This document shows positions 8,940 to 16,372 of a stretch of 24,200 nt of DNA, one piece after another. Location: the NCBI GenBank assembly GCA_026391515.1, contig JAPLEC010000402.1:1-24200 (forward strand). Reading direction: 5' to 3'. The translations under genes and the position numbers were made by a program. Position 1 is the first letter of the stretch, and each line of letters starts with the position of its first letter. Source of the DNA: Bacteroidia bacterium (lineage in GTDB: Bacteria > Bacteroidota > Bacteroidia > Bacteroidales > VadinHA17). The notes under the pieces are model-generated. The model did not search any database. It saw only the letters and a list, made by a program, of their open reading frames with translations, and was not told where the DNA came from.

Positions 8940-9401
8940 TTAGTCAGTCGCCTTATCTGCAATTATGGTTTGCGTATAAACGTAAGTATCAGTTTCATAA
9001 GTGGTTGTAATCGATCCTATCAAAAGCAACCTTGTATCTGTTACAGTGAAGGACATTGGCATTACCATCGGTACTTCACCAGCAACTGTTATTGTAAGAA
9101 TATCTCCGTCTAACACCCAGGTAAAGGTATCATTTAAGTCTCCATACTCCCATTCTTCACCTGTTCCATCATCAAGAATCTCAAGGGTCATCCCACCCGG
9201 AGCAATCAGGTCGATTGATTCCGATTCTTCCTCTTTTACACCATTCAAATAAGTGACTTGGGCAAAGTAACTTACATCCCAGGTGCCGATCAGAAGTTCT
9301 TCAGTAGTTTTTGTCACTACTACTTCATCTTTCTTACAACCGGAAGATATCAGAATAAGCAAAAAGATAATTAAACCCGTAAAAGAGATAAATTTTTTCA
9401 T
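8940..9401 (-). CDS. Small lipoprotein, lipocalin-like (paralog 2 of 3)
   Basis: A lipoprotein of 153 residues from ATG 9401. The signal peptide MKKFISFTGLIIFLL ends in ISSGC with Cys22, followed by KKDE. The mature part parallels paralog 1 position by position: G-T-W-D, a Y-L-N strand, SESIDL, a G-T-G-E-E-W turn, FTWVL-D/S-G, a V-T-D-T-R strand and a C-terminal IIADKA/RA. It differs by a short insertion (VVVTKTTEE) after the lipobox. Probably surface or periplasmic; function unknown. It is transcribed from its own -7 box and ends in its own terminator. Confidence 0.8.
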   Translation of the reverse strand: MKKFISFTGLIIFLLILISSGCKKDEVVVTKTTEELLIGTWDVSYFAQVTYLNGVKEEESESIDLIAPGGMTLEILDDGTGEEWEYGDLNDTFTWVLDGDILTITVAGEVPMVMPMSFTVTDTRLLLIGSITTTYETDTYVYTQTIIADKATD

Positions 9402-9422
9402 AATACTGATTATTAGTTTATA

Positions 9423-9430
9423 CAAAGTTA
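9423..9430 (-). promoter_or_regulatory. Bacteroidota -7 box for lipoprotein 2
   Basis: TAACTTTG on the minus strand, exact TAnnTTTG, 21 bases before the start codon, with the same downstream TATAAAC as paralog 1. No good -33 TTG at the usual distance. Confidence 0.55.
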
Positions 9431-9501
9431 CGATAACTATATTAACTAAGAACGTGATTTTAAGATAATTATTTCACTTTTGAGATCAGATCGTGAAGGA
9501 T

Positions 9502-9529
9502 AAAAAAAGGAAGCTCCGTAAAGCTTCCT
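9502..9529 (-). terminator. Intrinsic terminator after lipoprotein 3
   Basis: A perfect 8-bp stem (AGGAAGCT / AGCTTCCT) with loop CCGTAA; on the minus strand it is followed by a run of T (A 9502-9508 on the plus strand). It lies 43 bases past the third lipoprotein stop. Confidence 0.85.
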
Positions 9530-9571
9530 AGTAATAATGCAGATTTGAACCTATTCTTTTCTGAAGCGAAT

Positions 9572-9997
9572 TCAATCACATGTGCTTCCATCACCTTTAT
9601 TGCATGTAAAGGTAAGTTCATCCCTGTATATGTCGTATTCTTCCACCATTGTAAAAACCAAGGTATTACCGGAGAGAGTGTAATCGATCGCATCTCCATC
9701 AATTATAAGATCATTCCCATCCATTTCCCAGTCGGCAGGCTCATCGGCTTCACACTCCGTGTACATATACGCAGTTCCGTCATTCTTAAGTTCAAATGCA
9801 AATGTTCCGGAAGGTAAAGTCATGGTTTCATCAGAGGTTTGCACACCGTTTGTATATTCTACCATTCTGACTTTGGTTGCATCCCACCAACCAGTGAGCT
9901 GTTCTTGAATTGACTTATCTTTATCTTTTTTGCAGCTGAGAGGCATTATTGCAATTAAAAAGATAACCAAACCTGTAATAGATAATAGTTTTTTCAT
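9572..9997 (-). CDS. Small lipoprotein, lipocalin-like (paralog 3 of 3)
   Basis: A lipoprotein of 141 residues, start ATG 9997. The signal peptide MKKLLSITGLVIFLIA leads to Cys22 in a less canonical lipobox (MPLSC), followed by KKDKDK. The body keeps the family pattern (G-W-W-D, V-E-Y-T-N-G, F-E-L-K-N-D-G-T-A, W-E-M-D-G-N-D-L, Y-T-L-S-G-N-T-L) but is more diverged than the first two and has a C-terminal Cys pair (FTCNKGDGSTC) as well as ECEAD; a disulfide is possible. Function unknown. Confidence 0.8.
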   Translation of the reverse strand: MKKLLSITGLVIFLIAIMPLSCKKDKDKSIQEQLTGWWDATKVRMVEYTNGVQTSDETMTLPSGTFAFELKNDGTAYMYTECEADEPADWEMDGNDLIIDGDAIDYTLSGNTLVFTMVEEYDIYRDELTFTCNKGDGSTCD

Positions 9998-10013
9998 AGT
10001 TGCGGATATTTAG

Positions 10014-10050
10014 TTTAAACAAATTTAAGAATTATTTGCTTTAAAGTCAA
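10014..10050 (-). promoter_or_regulatory. Full Bacteroidota-type promoter for lipoprotein 3
   Basis: On the minus strand the -33 TTG (10048-10050) is separated by exactly 20 bases from the -7 box TAAATTTG (10020-10027), the optimal layout for the primary sigma factor of Bacteroidota. The expected transcript start is near 10014, giving a leader of about 17 bases. Confidence 0.75.
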
Positions 10051-10112
10051 GATTTTAAATAAAATAGAACAACTTATTATTGGATAAACCAGAATTAGGA
10101 CTTTAAAAAAGG

Positions 10113-11060
10113 TCAGATAGTTGCATCTTTATCAAAGTTATTGTATGAATATTTTCCTTTCGTTTTACCGGTTCCGCTCAATAACCAAAATAGTCTTTTT
10201 ATTTTGCTTTTCCAGAGAGCAGTCTTAAATGCTATTCCCGAAGTATTTACAGCAAATTCACCTTCAAAATTCTGACCTCTTTTTAGAAAGAACCAGGTAA
10301 ATGAAGCAGATGTGATACCCCATTTATTTAAGAATTGTTTGCTCCCCTTGTTCATGGTAATTCTTCGGGTCGATTTACTTCCAAAATGATACACACGGCT
10401 TTTATTTACACCTTTGAAGTGCCGGATACCTGCTTCATAGAGCTTCATGCTGAAATCCGGATCGGAGTAAAGTCCGGGGAAATATTCAACACTATATCCT
10501 CCGACAAGATCCCAAACATCTCTGTGAACTATGTTTGGAGGCCATGTTGCCCCGCTCCAGTCTTTACCCTCAATTAATTTATACTTCTTAAGCAGGTCAT
10601 CTTCCCTGAATGTTTCAATTGTGGTTCCAAAGTCAAATGGGGAAAGAATTCCGGGATGAGGTGATATTTCCGGTTCAATTGCAGTTGAAGAAAGATAAAA
10701 GAATTTATCAGGTAAGCTGTTGATTTCATTCCAGAGCTCCAGGTCCCAGTCAGGTAATAAATACATGTCATCGTTCAGAAAAACGATATAATCAGTTTTA
10801 ACAAGCGCCCTGCAACCATTTACTGCCCAGCAAACTCCCACATTATCAATACTATGCGTATAATCGAAGCCATTTTCCCTGACCCACTCTAAAGTGCCAT
10901 CGGTTCCTTCATTGACATGAATTATGATCTGATGTTTAAAAGCTGAGTTCTTTTTAATGCTGTCGATACAGATTTTCAGGAATGACAAGTTATTCCATGT
11001 TGGTATTACGATGGAGAATTTGTTGTCGTTTTTAATATCATTCGGATACCAGGTAAGCAT
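10113..11060 (-). CDS. Glycosyltransferase family 2
   Basis: A GT-A-fold glycosyltransferase of 315 residues if started at ATG 11060 (MLTWYPNDIK). It has the nucleotide-sugar entry strand KFSIVIPTWNN, a metal-binding DD motif in FLNDDMYLLPDW, and a later PGLYSDPDFSMKL acceptor-side segment. An in-frame TTG at 11150 would add 30 residues but overlap the preceding gene by 65 bases; the added residues (such as WERLLNK) look protein-like, so that longer form is a real alternative. No membrane segment, so probably cytoplasmic or peripheral. Last gene of the rhomboid-GT4-GT2-GT2 run, suggesting surface polysaccharide or glycoprotein-glycan synthesis. Donor sugar unknown. Confidence 0.85.
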   Translation of the reverse strand: MLTWYPNDIKNDNKFSIVIPTWNNLSFLKICIDSIKKNSAFKHQIIIHVNEGTDGTLEWVRENGFDYTHSIDNVGVCWAVNGCRALVKTDYIVFLNDDMYLLPDWDLELWNEINSLPDKFFYLSSTAIEPEISPHPGILSPFDFGTTIETFREDDLLKKYKLIEGKDWSGATWPPNIVHRDVWDLVGGYSVEYFPGLYSDPDFSMKLYEAGIRHFKGVNKSRVYHFGSKSTRRITMNKGSKQFLNKWGITSASFTWFFLKRGQNFEGEFAVNTSGIAFKTALWKSKIKRLFWLLSGTGKTKGKYSYNNFDKDATI

Positions 11061-11085
11061 CTTTCTTTTTACAAAGGTTAAGTTT

Positions 11086-11892
11086 TTATTTAGTAATCTT
11101 TCCCAGTCCGTTAAGGCATTTAGCTGACTGAAGCTTTTTTTTCTGTTCAAACAGAGAATTATTAATTAAAAATGCTTCATTATTATAATTTTCCTTATGA
11201 TGCATGTGGTAAACAATGGCTTTGTGTTTTAGTGATTTGAAATTAATTCCATTAAAACGAAGCCGCCATTCAATATCGTTGTCCTCACCAACACTTGCAT
11301 GTACATAATCTTCGTCAAATCCATTTATCTCAAAAAGGTCATGCCTGCTGATTCCCCAGTTACATCCCCAGATACCCCTGTATTCCTTTTTATTCTTCTT
11401 CAGCCATGGTAAATAAATTCCATCTTCAATCCTGTCAGAGTCGGAAAATATCAGTGAGACTAATTGCAATGATTTTATAGTATGCTGCTGAAGCAGCTTT
11501 GCCGTAAAGGTTTCGCCCAGCATTACCCGACGACCAAAAAATGCTGTTCCTTTAATAATACGTTCGCAGTAATGTTTTACAAAATGCCTGTGCGGAATGC
11601 AATCACCATCAAGAAATAAAATATTTTCGGATGAAGAAATCTTTAAGGCTTCATTAAGTATTCTGGTTTTACGAAATCCCTTATCCTCCTGCGATACATG
11701 TTTTATCTGAAACGGCAAAGCAACCTGTTTTTCTTTAATGAAGCTTACTGTAAGTTCCGAATTATTATCCTCCGCAACTATAACCTCAAAGTCCTGCCGG
11801 CTTTGATTTTTCAATCCTTCAAAAATTTTTTCGAGAAAATCGAGACGTTTATAAAACGCAATTATAACAGAGGCAGAAGGATGAAGGATCAT
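11086..11892 (-). CDS. Glycosyltransferase family 2 with galactosyltransferase-like C-terminus
   Basis: A 268-residue GT-A glycosyltransferase. N-terminal strand SVIIAFYKRLDFLEK, then VIVAEDNNS, a DGD metal/nucleotide motif in LFLDGDCIPH, and a C-terminal WGCNWGISRHDLFEINGFDE ... GEDNDIEWR segment typical of GT2 enzymes with a glycosyltransferase-7C-like end (acceptor-binding ED). Its ATG overlaps the stop of the GT4 gene (ATGA, 4 bases), showing translational coupling. Product linkage unknown. Confidence 0.87.
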   Translation of the reverse strand: MILHPSASVIIAFYKRLDFLEKIFEGLKNQSRQDFEVIVAEDNNSELTVSFIKEKQVALPFQIKHVSQEDKGFRKTRILNEALKISSSENILFLDGDCIPHRHFVKHYCERIIKGTAFFGRRVMLGETFTAKLLQQHTIKSLQLVSLIFSDSDRIEDGIYLPWLKKNKKEYRGIWGCNWGISRHDLFEINGFDEDYVHASVGEDNDIEWRLRFNGINFKSLKHKAIVYHMHHKENYNNEAFLINNSLFEQKKKLQSAKCLNGLGKITK

Positions 11893-13067
11893 TTTGTCGA
11901 TTTATTCGTAAAATTACCTAAAATCGAATGATAGAGTTTCATATAAGCACCGGTAATAACATCGTCACTGAAATTCTTTGCATGATCAGTGCCAATGGTT
12001 ATCATTTTATCTCTTAACTCCTTATTGCCCGTCACTTTACTGATAGCTTCCCCAATTTCTTCAGGTTTGGATGGATCAACATACAGACTCCCCGGTCCGG
12101 CTGCTTCAGCAAAACAACCGCCTCTGCTGGTTATGACAGGAGTCCGTGAAACCAGCGCTTCCAGCAATGGTATTCCAAATCCTTCGAAGAACGAAGTATA
12201 TATGAAACATTCTGCATTCCTGTAAATTGCCGGCAGATCAGAATTTAAAATATTTTCAGTAAATATTATGTTATTGAGCCTGTTGGAGGTAATATAATTG
12301 AGAACAGTATTATAATACGGATTTACTTTTCGTCCAATAATAATAAGCGGAATATTAATATTTGCTGAATGAACAGCTTTAACAATGCCAAGTAAATTTT
12401 TTCTTTCTTCAACTGTTCCCACATATAGAAGATATCTTTCCGGCAGGTTATATTTCTTCCTGATTGTCAGATCATATTCTTCACTGAAGTTATTCCGGAA
12501 ATAAGGATTGCAGCCCTGATAAATCACCGAAATTTTTTCAGGTGATACTTTCAGGAAATCTATTATATCCTCTTTGGTCTGATTACTTATAGCTATTATC
12601 CAATCTGAAATTCTGCATGCATGAATCAGTTTCCGGGTATAAATTTTTGTATCAATCCATCTGTAATACTGAGGAAACCTTATAAAAATAAGATCATGAA
12701 CTGTGATTATTGACCTGACTCTTGTTTTTTCAATCCCTGCAGGCAATTCCTGGCTGAGCCCGTGAAAGATATCCGGTTTTATCCTTTTAATGTCGTTTGT
12801 CATGAAGAAAGTGCGCCATAACGGATGAATCAGTTTATGAACAAACAAGCTCGGCGTAATCAATCTGAATTTATCTTCATTCGCAAGGATAAACCTGTTT
12901 TTTATTTTAGGTGTAAAAAGGTAATAGGTATTTTCAGGATAATTATTAACAAAAGCAGATAGCAGGTTACGGCTGTAATTGCCTAATCCGCTTGAGTTGA
13001 AAAAGGCACGTTTGGCATCAAAACCGATTGAAATTGGATTTTTATTTTCTTCGTTAAGTGTTGTCAC
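11889..13067 (-). CDS. Glycosyltransferase family 4
   Basis: A GT-B-fold retaining glycosyltransferase of 392 residues with a GTG start (no ATG is available before the conserved region). The N-terminal domain opens with GFDAKRAFFNSSGLGNYSRNLL (glycine-rich acceptor loop, split here by Asn-Ser-Ser), and the C-terminal domain has LLYVGTVEERKN and the donor-binding E-x7-E motif in EGFGIPLLEAL followed by PVITS. The family transfers sugars such as mannose, glucose or galactose in glycan chains. It lies 46 bases after the rhomboid gene and is coupled to the next GT2 gene. Confidence 0.92.
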   Translation of the reverse strand: MTTLNEENKNPISIGFDAKRAFFNSSGLGNYSRNLLSAFVNNYPENTYYLFTPKIKNRFILANEDKFRLITPSLFVHKLIHPLWRTFFMTNDIKRIKPDIFHGLSQELPAGIEKTRVRSIITVHDLIFIRFPQYYRWIDTKIYTRKLIHACRISDWIIAISNQTKEDIIDFLKVSPEKISVIYQGCNPYFRNNFSEEYDLTIRKKYNLPERYLLYVGTVEERKNLLGIVKAVHSANINIPLIIIGRKVNPYYNTVLNYITSNRLNNIIFTENILNSDLPAIYRNAECFIYTSFFEGFGIPLLEALVSRTPVITSRGGCFAEAAGPGSLYVDPSKPEEIGEAISKVTGNKELRDKMITIGTDHAKNFSDDVITGAYMKLYHSILGNFTNKSTK

Positions 13068-13113
13068 GGTTTATGATATCTCAGGTACAAAGATATTTTC
13101 TTACTATTCAAAG

Positions 13114-13794
13114 TTATATTTTATTACTATCATTTTTTTCTTCTTCTCTTTTCTCTTCTGCTTCATCCTCTTCTTCCATCCACTCATAAACAGGCATCTG
13201 CGGCCCTTCTTTCCTGTACCAGACAGCAAGAACAATACCTGAGAAAACTCCAAGCATGTGCGATTCCCATGAAACATTTTTATAAATGCCTGGAAAGATT
13301 CCCCATACCATCTGGCCATAAAGAAAAACAATCAGAAGCGATAACGCTATCAACCTGAAATATTTACGTATTATTCCGCTGAAAAACAGAAATGAAGCCA
13401 GTCCATATACTATCCCGCTTGCTCCAATGTGCCAGGCATTTCTGCCTCCGAACCAAACCAGGATACCAGTCAACAAATATGTCCACAAAAATATTTTCAA
13501 TGCTATTTCAGAATAAAAATAAAACAGTGCAAGAGAAAGTAATAAAAGCGGTAATGAATTGTTAAACAGATGCTTAAAATCAGCATGGATGAATGGAGAA
13601 AAGATTATTCCGGATAAGCCACGTAATGACAACGGGTAAATTCCATAATTTGAAAAATTGGTTTCAAAAAGCACTTCAATTATTTTCACCATCCACATGA
13701 AAAAAATAAATGTCCCGGGAATGATTAAGCTCAGAAGGAGTTTCTTCCTGAAGAATGTACCTTCTGTTGATATATCACCTTTATTATCAGGCAT
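13114..13794 (-). CDS. Rhomboid family intramembrane serine protease
   Basis: A 226-residue inner-membrane protease with about six hydrophobic segments. The conserved pieces are HADFKHLFNNS (70-80, His and Asn of the oxyanion region), the nucleophile Ser126 in GASG (124-127) and His179 in SWESHMLGVFSG, so the catalytic dyad is intact. The cytoplasmic tail from about residue 200 is very acidic and lysine-rich (EEEDEAEEKREEEK), which is unusual but not rare. Rhomboids cleave transmembrane segments of other proteins; the substrate is unknown. It heads a glycosyltransferase run, perhaps by chance. Confidence 0.9.
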   Translation of the reverse strand: MPDNKGDISTEGTFFRKKLLLSLIIPGTFIFFMWMVKIIEVLFETNFSNYGIYPLSLRGLSGIIFSPFIHADFKHLFNNSLPLLLLSLALFYFYSEIALKIFLWTYLLTGILVWFGGRNAWHIGASGIVYGLASFLFFSGIIRKYFRLIALSLLIVFLYGQMVWGIFPGIYKNVSWESHMLGVFSGIVLAVWYRKEGPQMPVYEWMEEEDEAEEKREEEKNDSNKI

Positions 13795-13820
13795 TTTAAT
13801 GTTTTGAACTTAGGATATTA

Positions 13821-13916
13821 TTTGTTACACAGAGGAAATCCTGAGAACCACAGAGAGCCACAGAGGCTTTTCTCTGTGAACCTCTGTGCTTCTCTGTGTG
13901 ACTCTGTGTAAGTTCT
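13821..13916. repeat. Hairpin-forming repeat of CACAGAG / CTCTGTG words with 10-bp spacing
   Basis: Three CACAGAG words on the left (starting at 13828, 13849 and 13859) face four CTCTGTG words on the right (13872, 13882, 13892, 13902), the last four exactly 10 bases apart. The two arms can pair into a long imperfect hairpin. It lies between the Gfo/Idh/MocA gene and the rhomboid gene, so it could also stop transcription of the former. Elements rich in this word are familiar to me as dispersed repeats in several bacterial phyla, but I could not check. Confidence 0.85.
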
Positions 13917-13927
13917 TCAAAATCATT

Positions 13928-14911
13928 CTAATCTTTACTGGGGAAAAAAACTCCGGCAGCTCTTCGGATTTTATCAAGCGTTTTTATCAGATCGAGACTG
14001 AAGGAGAGCGGAACAACCGCGCTTTCAGTTTTGCCTTCATCAAGGCACTTCATTACTTCTTCGGCTTCCCAGTGATAACCCATAGCCGGCGGACTGAAAA
14101 CAAATTCCTGCCTTTCCATTCCATGCAAATCAAGTATAACTTTCTGATTCATATCCCTGCCACGACTTACCGTCATATTGCCTTTTTCGCACAAGATTTC
14201 GCAACCTATTCCGATGCTTGTTCTGAAGGAGCTGTACAAAGTTGCCATTCGTCGATCATTATATTTAAAAATAACGTTTATCGAATCTTCTGATCCCGAA
14301 TCGGCAAATAATGCAGTGGCTTTGATTTCATCCGGAACACCAATAAACGTAAGAGCATCTATCACGGGGTAAATACCAATATCAAGAAGCGAGCTTCCGC
14401 CGAGAGCAAGATTAAATTTCCGGTCGTCTGGATCATAAGGAGGAATGAACGTGAAAAACCCATGCAGATTTACTATTCTTCCTAACACACCTGATTTCAG
14501 AATTTCGTGAGCTTTTTTATAAAAGGGTTGAAAGGGCGGCCATAATGCTTCCATAAGAAAAAGATTCTGTTTCCTCGCTTCACTAATCATCTCCTCAACC
14601 TCCCGTGTGTTAATAGAAAAAGCTTTTTCGCAAATTACATTTTTCCTGTTTCTCAGGCATAGTAATGTATGTGCATTATGATGTGAATGAGGAGAAGCAA
14701 CATAAACAATCTCAACGTCAGGATCAGCTGCCAGCTCTTCATAGCTGCCGTAATATTTCTTAAATCCAAATTCGTCTGCAAACTGTTTAGCACGCTGAAG
14801 GTCACGCGAGCCAACTGCATATAATTCAGCATTCTCCAGTAATTTGATTCCCCCGGTAAATTTTGCCGACATCTTCCCCGGGGCAAGAATGCCCCATTTG
14901 TAACTCTTCAT
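13928..14911 (-). CDS. Gfo/Idh/MocA family NAD(P)-dependent oxidoreductase
   Basis: A 327-residue sugar-type dehydrogenase. An N-terminal Rossmann fold (WGILAPGKMSAKF, where the usual G-x-G becomes A-P-G) is followed by YVASPHSHH, the EK-x motif as EKAF (95-98, usually EKP) and GGSSLLDIGIYP (171-182) of the C-terminal domain. It is close to the dihydrodiol dehydrogenase/glucose-fructose oxidoreductase-like subgroup, where the substrate is a sugar or cyclic diol. No signal peptide, so cytoplasmic. It stands alone, transcribed toward the rhomboid gene and separated from it by the repeat hairpin. Confidence 0.88.
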   Translation of the reverse strand: MKSYKWGILAPGKMSAKFTGGIKLLENAELYAVGSRDLQRAKQFADEFGFKKYYGSYEELAADPDVEIVYVASPHSHHNAHTLLCLRNRKNVICEKAFSINTREVEEMISEARKQNLFLMEALWPPFQPFYKKAHEILKSGVLGRIVNLHGFFTFIPPYDPDDRKFNLALGGSSLLDIGIYPVIDALTFIGVPDEIKATALFADSGSEDSINVIFKYNDRRMATLYSSFRTSIGIGCEILCEKGNMTVSRGRDMNQKVILDLHGMERQEFVFSPPAMGYHWEAEEVMKCLDEGKTESAVVPLSFSLDLIKTLDKIRRAAGVFFPSKD

Positions 14912-14953
14912 TTCTTTTTTTGTATAAATATATGGATTCCTGAATTATTTATA

Positions 14954-15000
14954 CCCCCTCTGGTCCGTCAGCTGACAGACCATCTCCCCCAAAGGGGGAG
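14954..15000. repeat. Palindrome plus G/C-run hairpin, intergenic repeat remnant
   Basis: A 20-bp palindrome with a single mismatch (GGTCCGTCAG / CTGACAGACC, 14962-14981) is followed at once by a hairpin CTCCCCC-AAA-GGGGGAG (14984-15000). Such C/G-run hairpins are common in small dispersed elements of Bacteroidota. No coding potential. Confidence 0.7.
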
Positions 15001-15045
15001 AAAATTCTTCATTATTACTGCAATTAATTTAAATAATTGGATTCT

Positions 15046-15190
15046 TTCCCCCCTGTGTGTGGGGGGAATTAAAAAGGGGGGTTTTGGATAAAAATGCCTC
15101 TTTTGTAGGAATTAAAAGGGGGTTTTTTGAAAAAAATGCCCCCTCTGGGGGAAATTAAAAGATGGTTTTTGATAAAAAAATAGCAGCTTT
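15046..15190. repeat. About three degenerate 43-bp repeats with G-run hairpins
   Basis: A unit of roughly GG-AATTAAAA-G-run-T-run-GATAAAAATGCC recurs at about 15065, 15108 and 15150 (spacing 43 and 42 bases). The first and third copies are preceded by hairpins (TTCCCCCC/GGGGGGAA at 15046-15068; CCCCC/GGGGG at 15139-15151). The last copy has lost most of its G run. Together with 14954-15000 this fills most of the 467-base gene-free stretch 14912-15378; the remainder, before 15240, is plain AT-rich DNA in which I see nothing else. Confidence 0.75.
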
Positions 15191-15289
15191 TTAAGAAATT
15201 TTGAAAAAATATTGAAAAATTTTTAATTTATAATTTACTCATTATCTGTCTATTGCAAAATATATTTATTAGTGTTAATAATTTTTTAG

Positions 15290-15308
15290 TACTATGTAAT
15301 GCATAGTA
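15290..15308. promoter_or_regulatory. Operator-like palindrome, site 1 (putative PadR site)
   Basis: TACTATG and CATAGTA form a perfect 7-bp inverted repeat around TAATG. It lies 14 bases before the -7 box, where the -33 element should be. PadR repressors bind such dyads, and a PadR gene is second in the downstream operon; the link is inference. Confidence 0.7.
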
Positions 15309-15322
15309 TTAATATTTATATA

Positions 15323-15330
15323 TATCTTTG
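15323..15330 (+). promoter_or_regulatory. -7 box of the PspC-PadR operon
   Basis: TATCTTTG, an exact TAnnTTTG match, 48 bases before the first PspC start codon. The expected transcript start is near 15336. The -33 position is occupied by the operator-like palindrome rather than a clear TTG. Confidence 0.7.
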
Positions 15331-15341
15331 CATTGTCATGT

Positions 15342-15359
15342 TACTTGTAATGTATAGTA
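15342..15359. promoter_or_regulatory. Operator-like site 2 (putative PadR site)
   Basis: TACTTGTAATGTATAGTA repeats site 1 with one base missing and one substitution, keeping the GTAATG core and the AGTA end. It would lie in the 5' leader just after the transcript start, so the two sites bracket the -7 box. Confidence 0.6.
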
Positions 15360-15378
15360 GTAAATATTTTAAAGAACT

Positions 15379-15966
15379 ATGAAGATAACTGTCAGCATTA
15401 ATCTCGGAGGCTATTCTTTCAACATCGATGAAGATGCCTATTCCGAACTGAAAAGATACCTGAAGAACCTTGAGCTTCACTTTGCTGGTGAAGAGAGCTC
15501 ATCTGAAATTCTTTCAGATATTGAAGCAAGGATGGCGGAATTGTTCCGCGGTAAGCTAACGACTTACAAGCAGGTTATAACCATTGAGGATGTTCACCAG
15601 GTTATATCTGTTATGGGAACACCTGAAGACATTTCAGCTAACGAAAGCACCTCAAACCGCGAAAAATTTGCTTCTCCCGGCTATCACAGGATGTATCGCG
15701 ATCCGGATCACAGGATAATCGGTGGCGTATGTGCAGGTATTGCAGCCTATTGGGATATTGAGGTCTGGATTGTAAGGTTGATTTTCTTCTGCCTTGCAAT
15801 GATGGGAGTTGGAATACTTATATATCTCATTCTGTACATTGTCCTCCCTGAGGCAAAAACCACAGCTCAGAAGATTGAGATGAAAGGCGAGCCGGTCAAT
15901 ATTCACAATATCAAGGAATCTGTAAAAAAGGAATTTGAGAATGTCAGAAAAAATATGAATCTGTAA
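15379..15966 (+). CDS. PspC-domain membrane protein with N-terminal conserved domain
   Basis: A 195-residue protein. Residues 1-80 form a small soluble domain (INLGGYSFNIDEDAY, then SDIEARMAELF, then VISVMGTPEDI), followed by a PspC domain from about 100 to 160 with the typical HRIIGGVCAGIAAYW entry and one or two membrane segments ending in YIVLPEA, and a short charged tail. PspC-type proteins act in envelope-stress responses. The N-terminal domain is repeated in the second PspC gene of the same operon. First gene after the operator-bearing promoter; start ATG 15379. Confidence 0.9.
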   Translation: MKITVSINLGGYSFNIDEDAYSELKRYLKNLELHFAGEESSSEILSDIEARMAELFRGKLTTYKQVITIEDVHQVISVMGTPEDISANESTSNREKFASPGYHRMYRDPDHRIIGGVCAGIAAYWDIEVWIVRLIFFCLAMMGVGILIYLILYIVLPEAKTTAQKIEMKGEPVNIHNIKESVKKEFENVRKNMNL

Positions 15967-16018
15967 AATGCAAACCAGGAAGGCTGATTACAAAATGTAA
16001 AACTTAAAAACTATAACT

Positions 16019-16345
16019 ATGGATCTGGAAAATACAAAAGCACAGATGCGCAAAGGGATCCTGGAGTACTGCATACTTTCAGTATTGTCAAGGAGCTCCT
16101 GTTATGCAAGCGACATTATTAAAGAGCTTAAGGAGGCAAAAGTAATAGTGGTTGAAGGAACTCTTTATCCGCTCCTTACCAGGCAGAAAAATGCCGGGTT
16201 GCTCAGCTACCGCTGGGAAGAATCCCAACAGGGTCCTCCCCGTAAATACTATGAGCTCACCAAAGAGGGCAGGGAATATCTGGCAGACCTGGATAACTCG
16301 TGGAACGAGCTTGTTGAATCAGTTAATATGATCCGGACGAGATAA
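16019..16345 (+). CDS. PadR family transcriptional regulator
   Basis: A 108-residue winged-helix repressor of the short PadR subfamily. Hallmarks are GILEYCILSVLSRSSCYASD (helix region), GTLYPLL, and the wing with GPPRKYYELTKEG. The C-terminal helix used for dimer contact is short. It lies between the two PspC genes (gaps of 52 and 27 bases), so it most likely controls its own operon through the dyads at 15290-15308 and 15342-15359. Confidence 0.93.
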   Translation: MDLENTKAQMRKGILEYCILSVLSRSSCYASDIIKELKEAKVIVVEGTLYPLLTRQKNAGLLSYRWEESQQGPPRKYYELTKEGREYLADLDNSWNELVESVNMIRTR

Positions 16346-16372
16346 CTATTTATTAATCAACTAAAACTAAAA

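Noticed and set aside
13104..13331. Open frame on the minus strand overlapping the rhomboid gene in another frame
   Set aside because: The rhomboid frame has the full GASG and His motif set; the alternative ends in a lysine run and shows no family pattern.
13821..13916. CRISPR array
   Set aside because: Words are 7 bases with 10-bp spacing and face in opposite directions; there are no unique spacers and no cas genes.
14984..15000. C/G-run hairpin as an intrinsic terminator for an upstream gene
   Set aside because: No gene on either strand ends toward it at this position (the flanking genes diverge), and no T run follows the stem.
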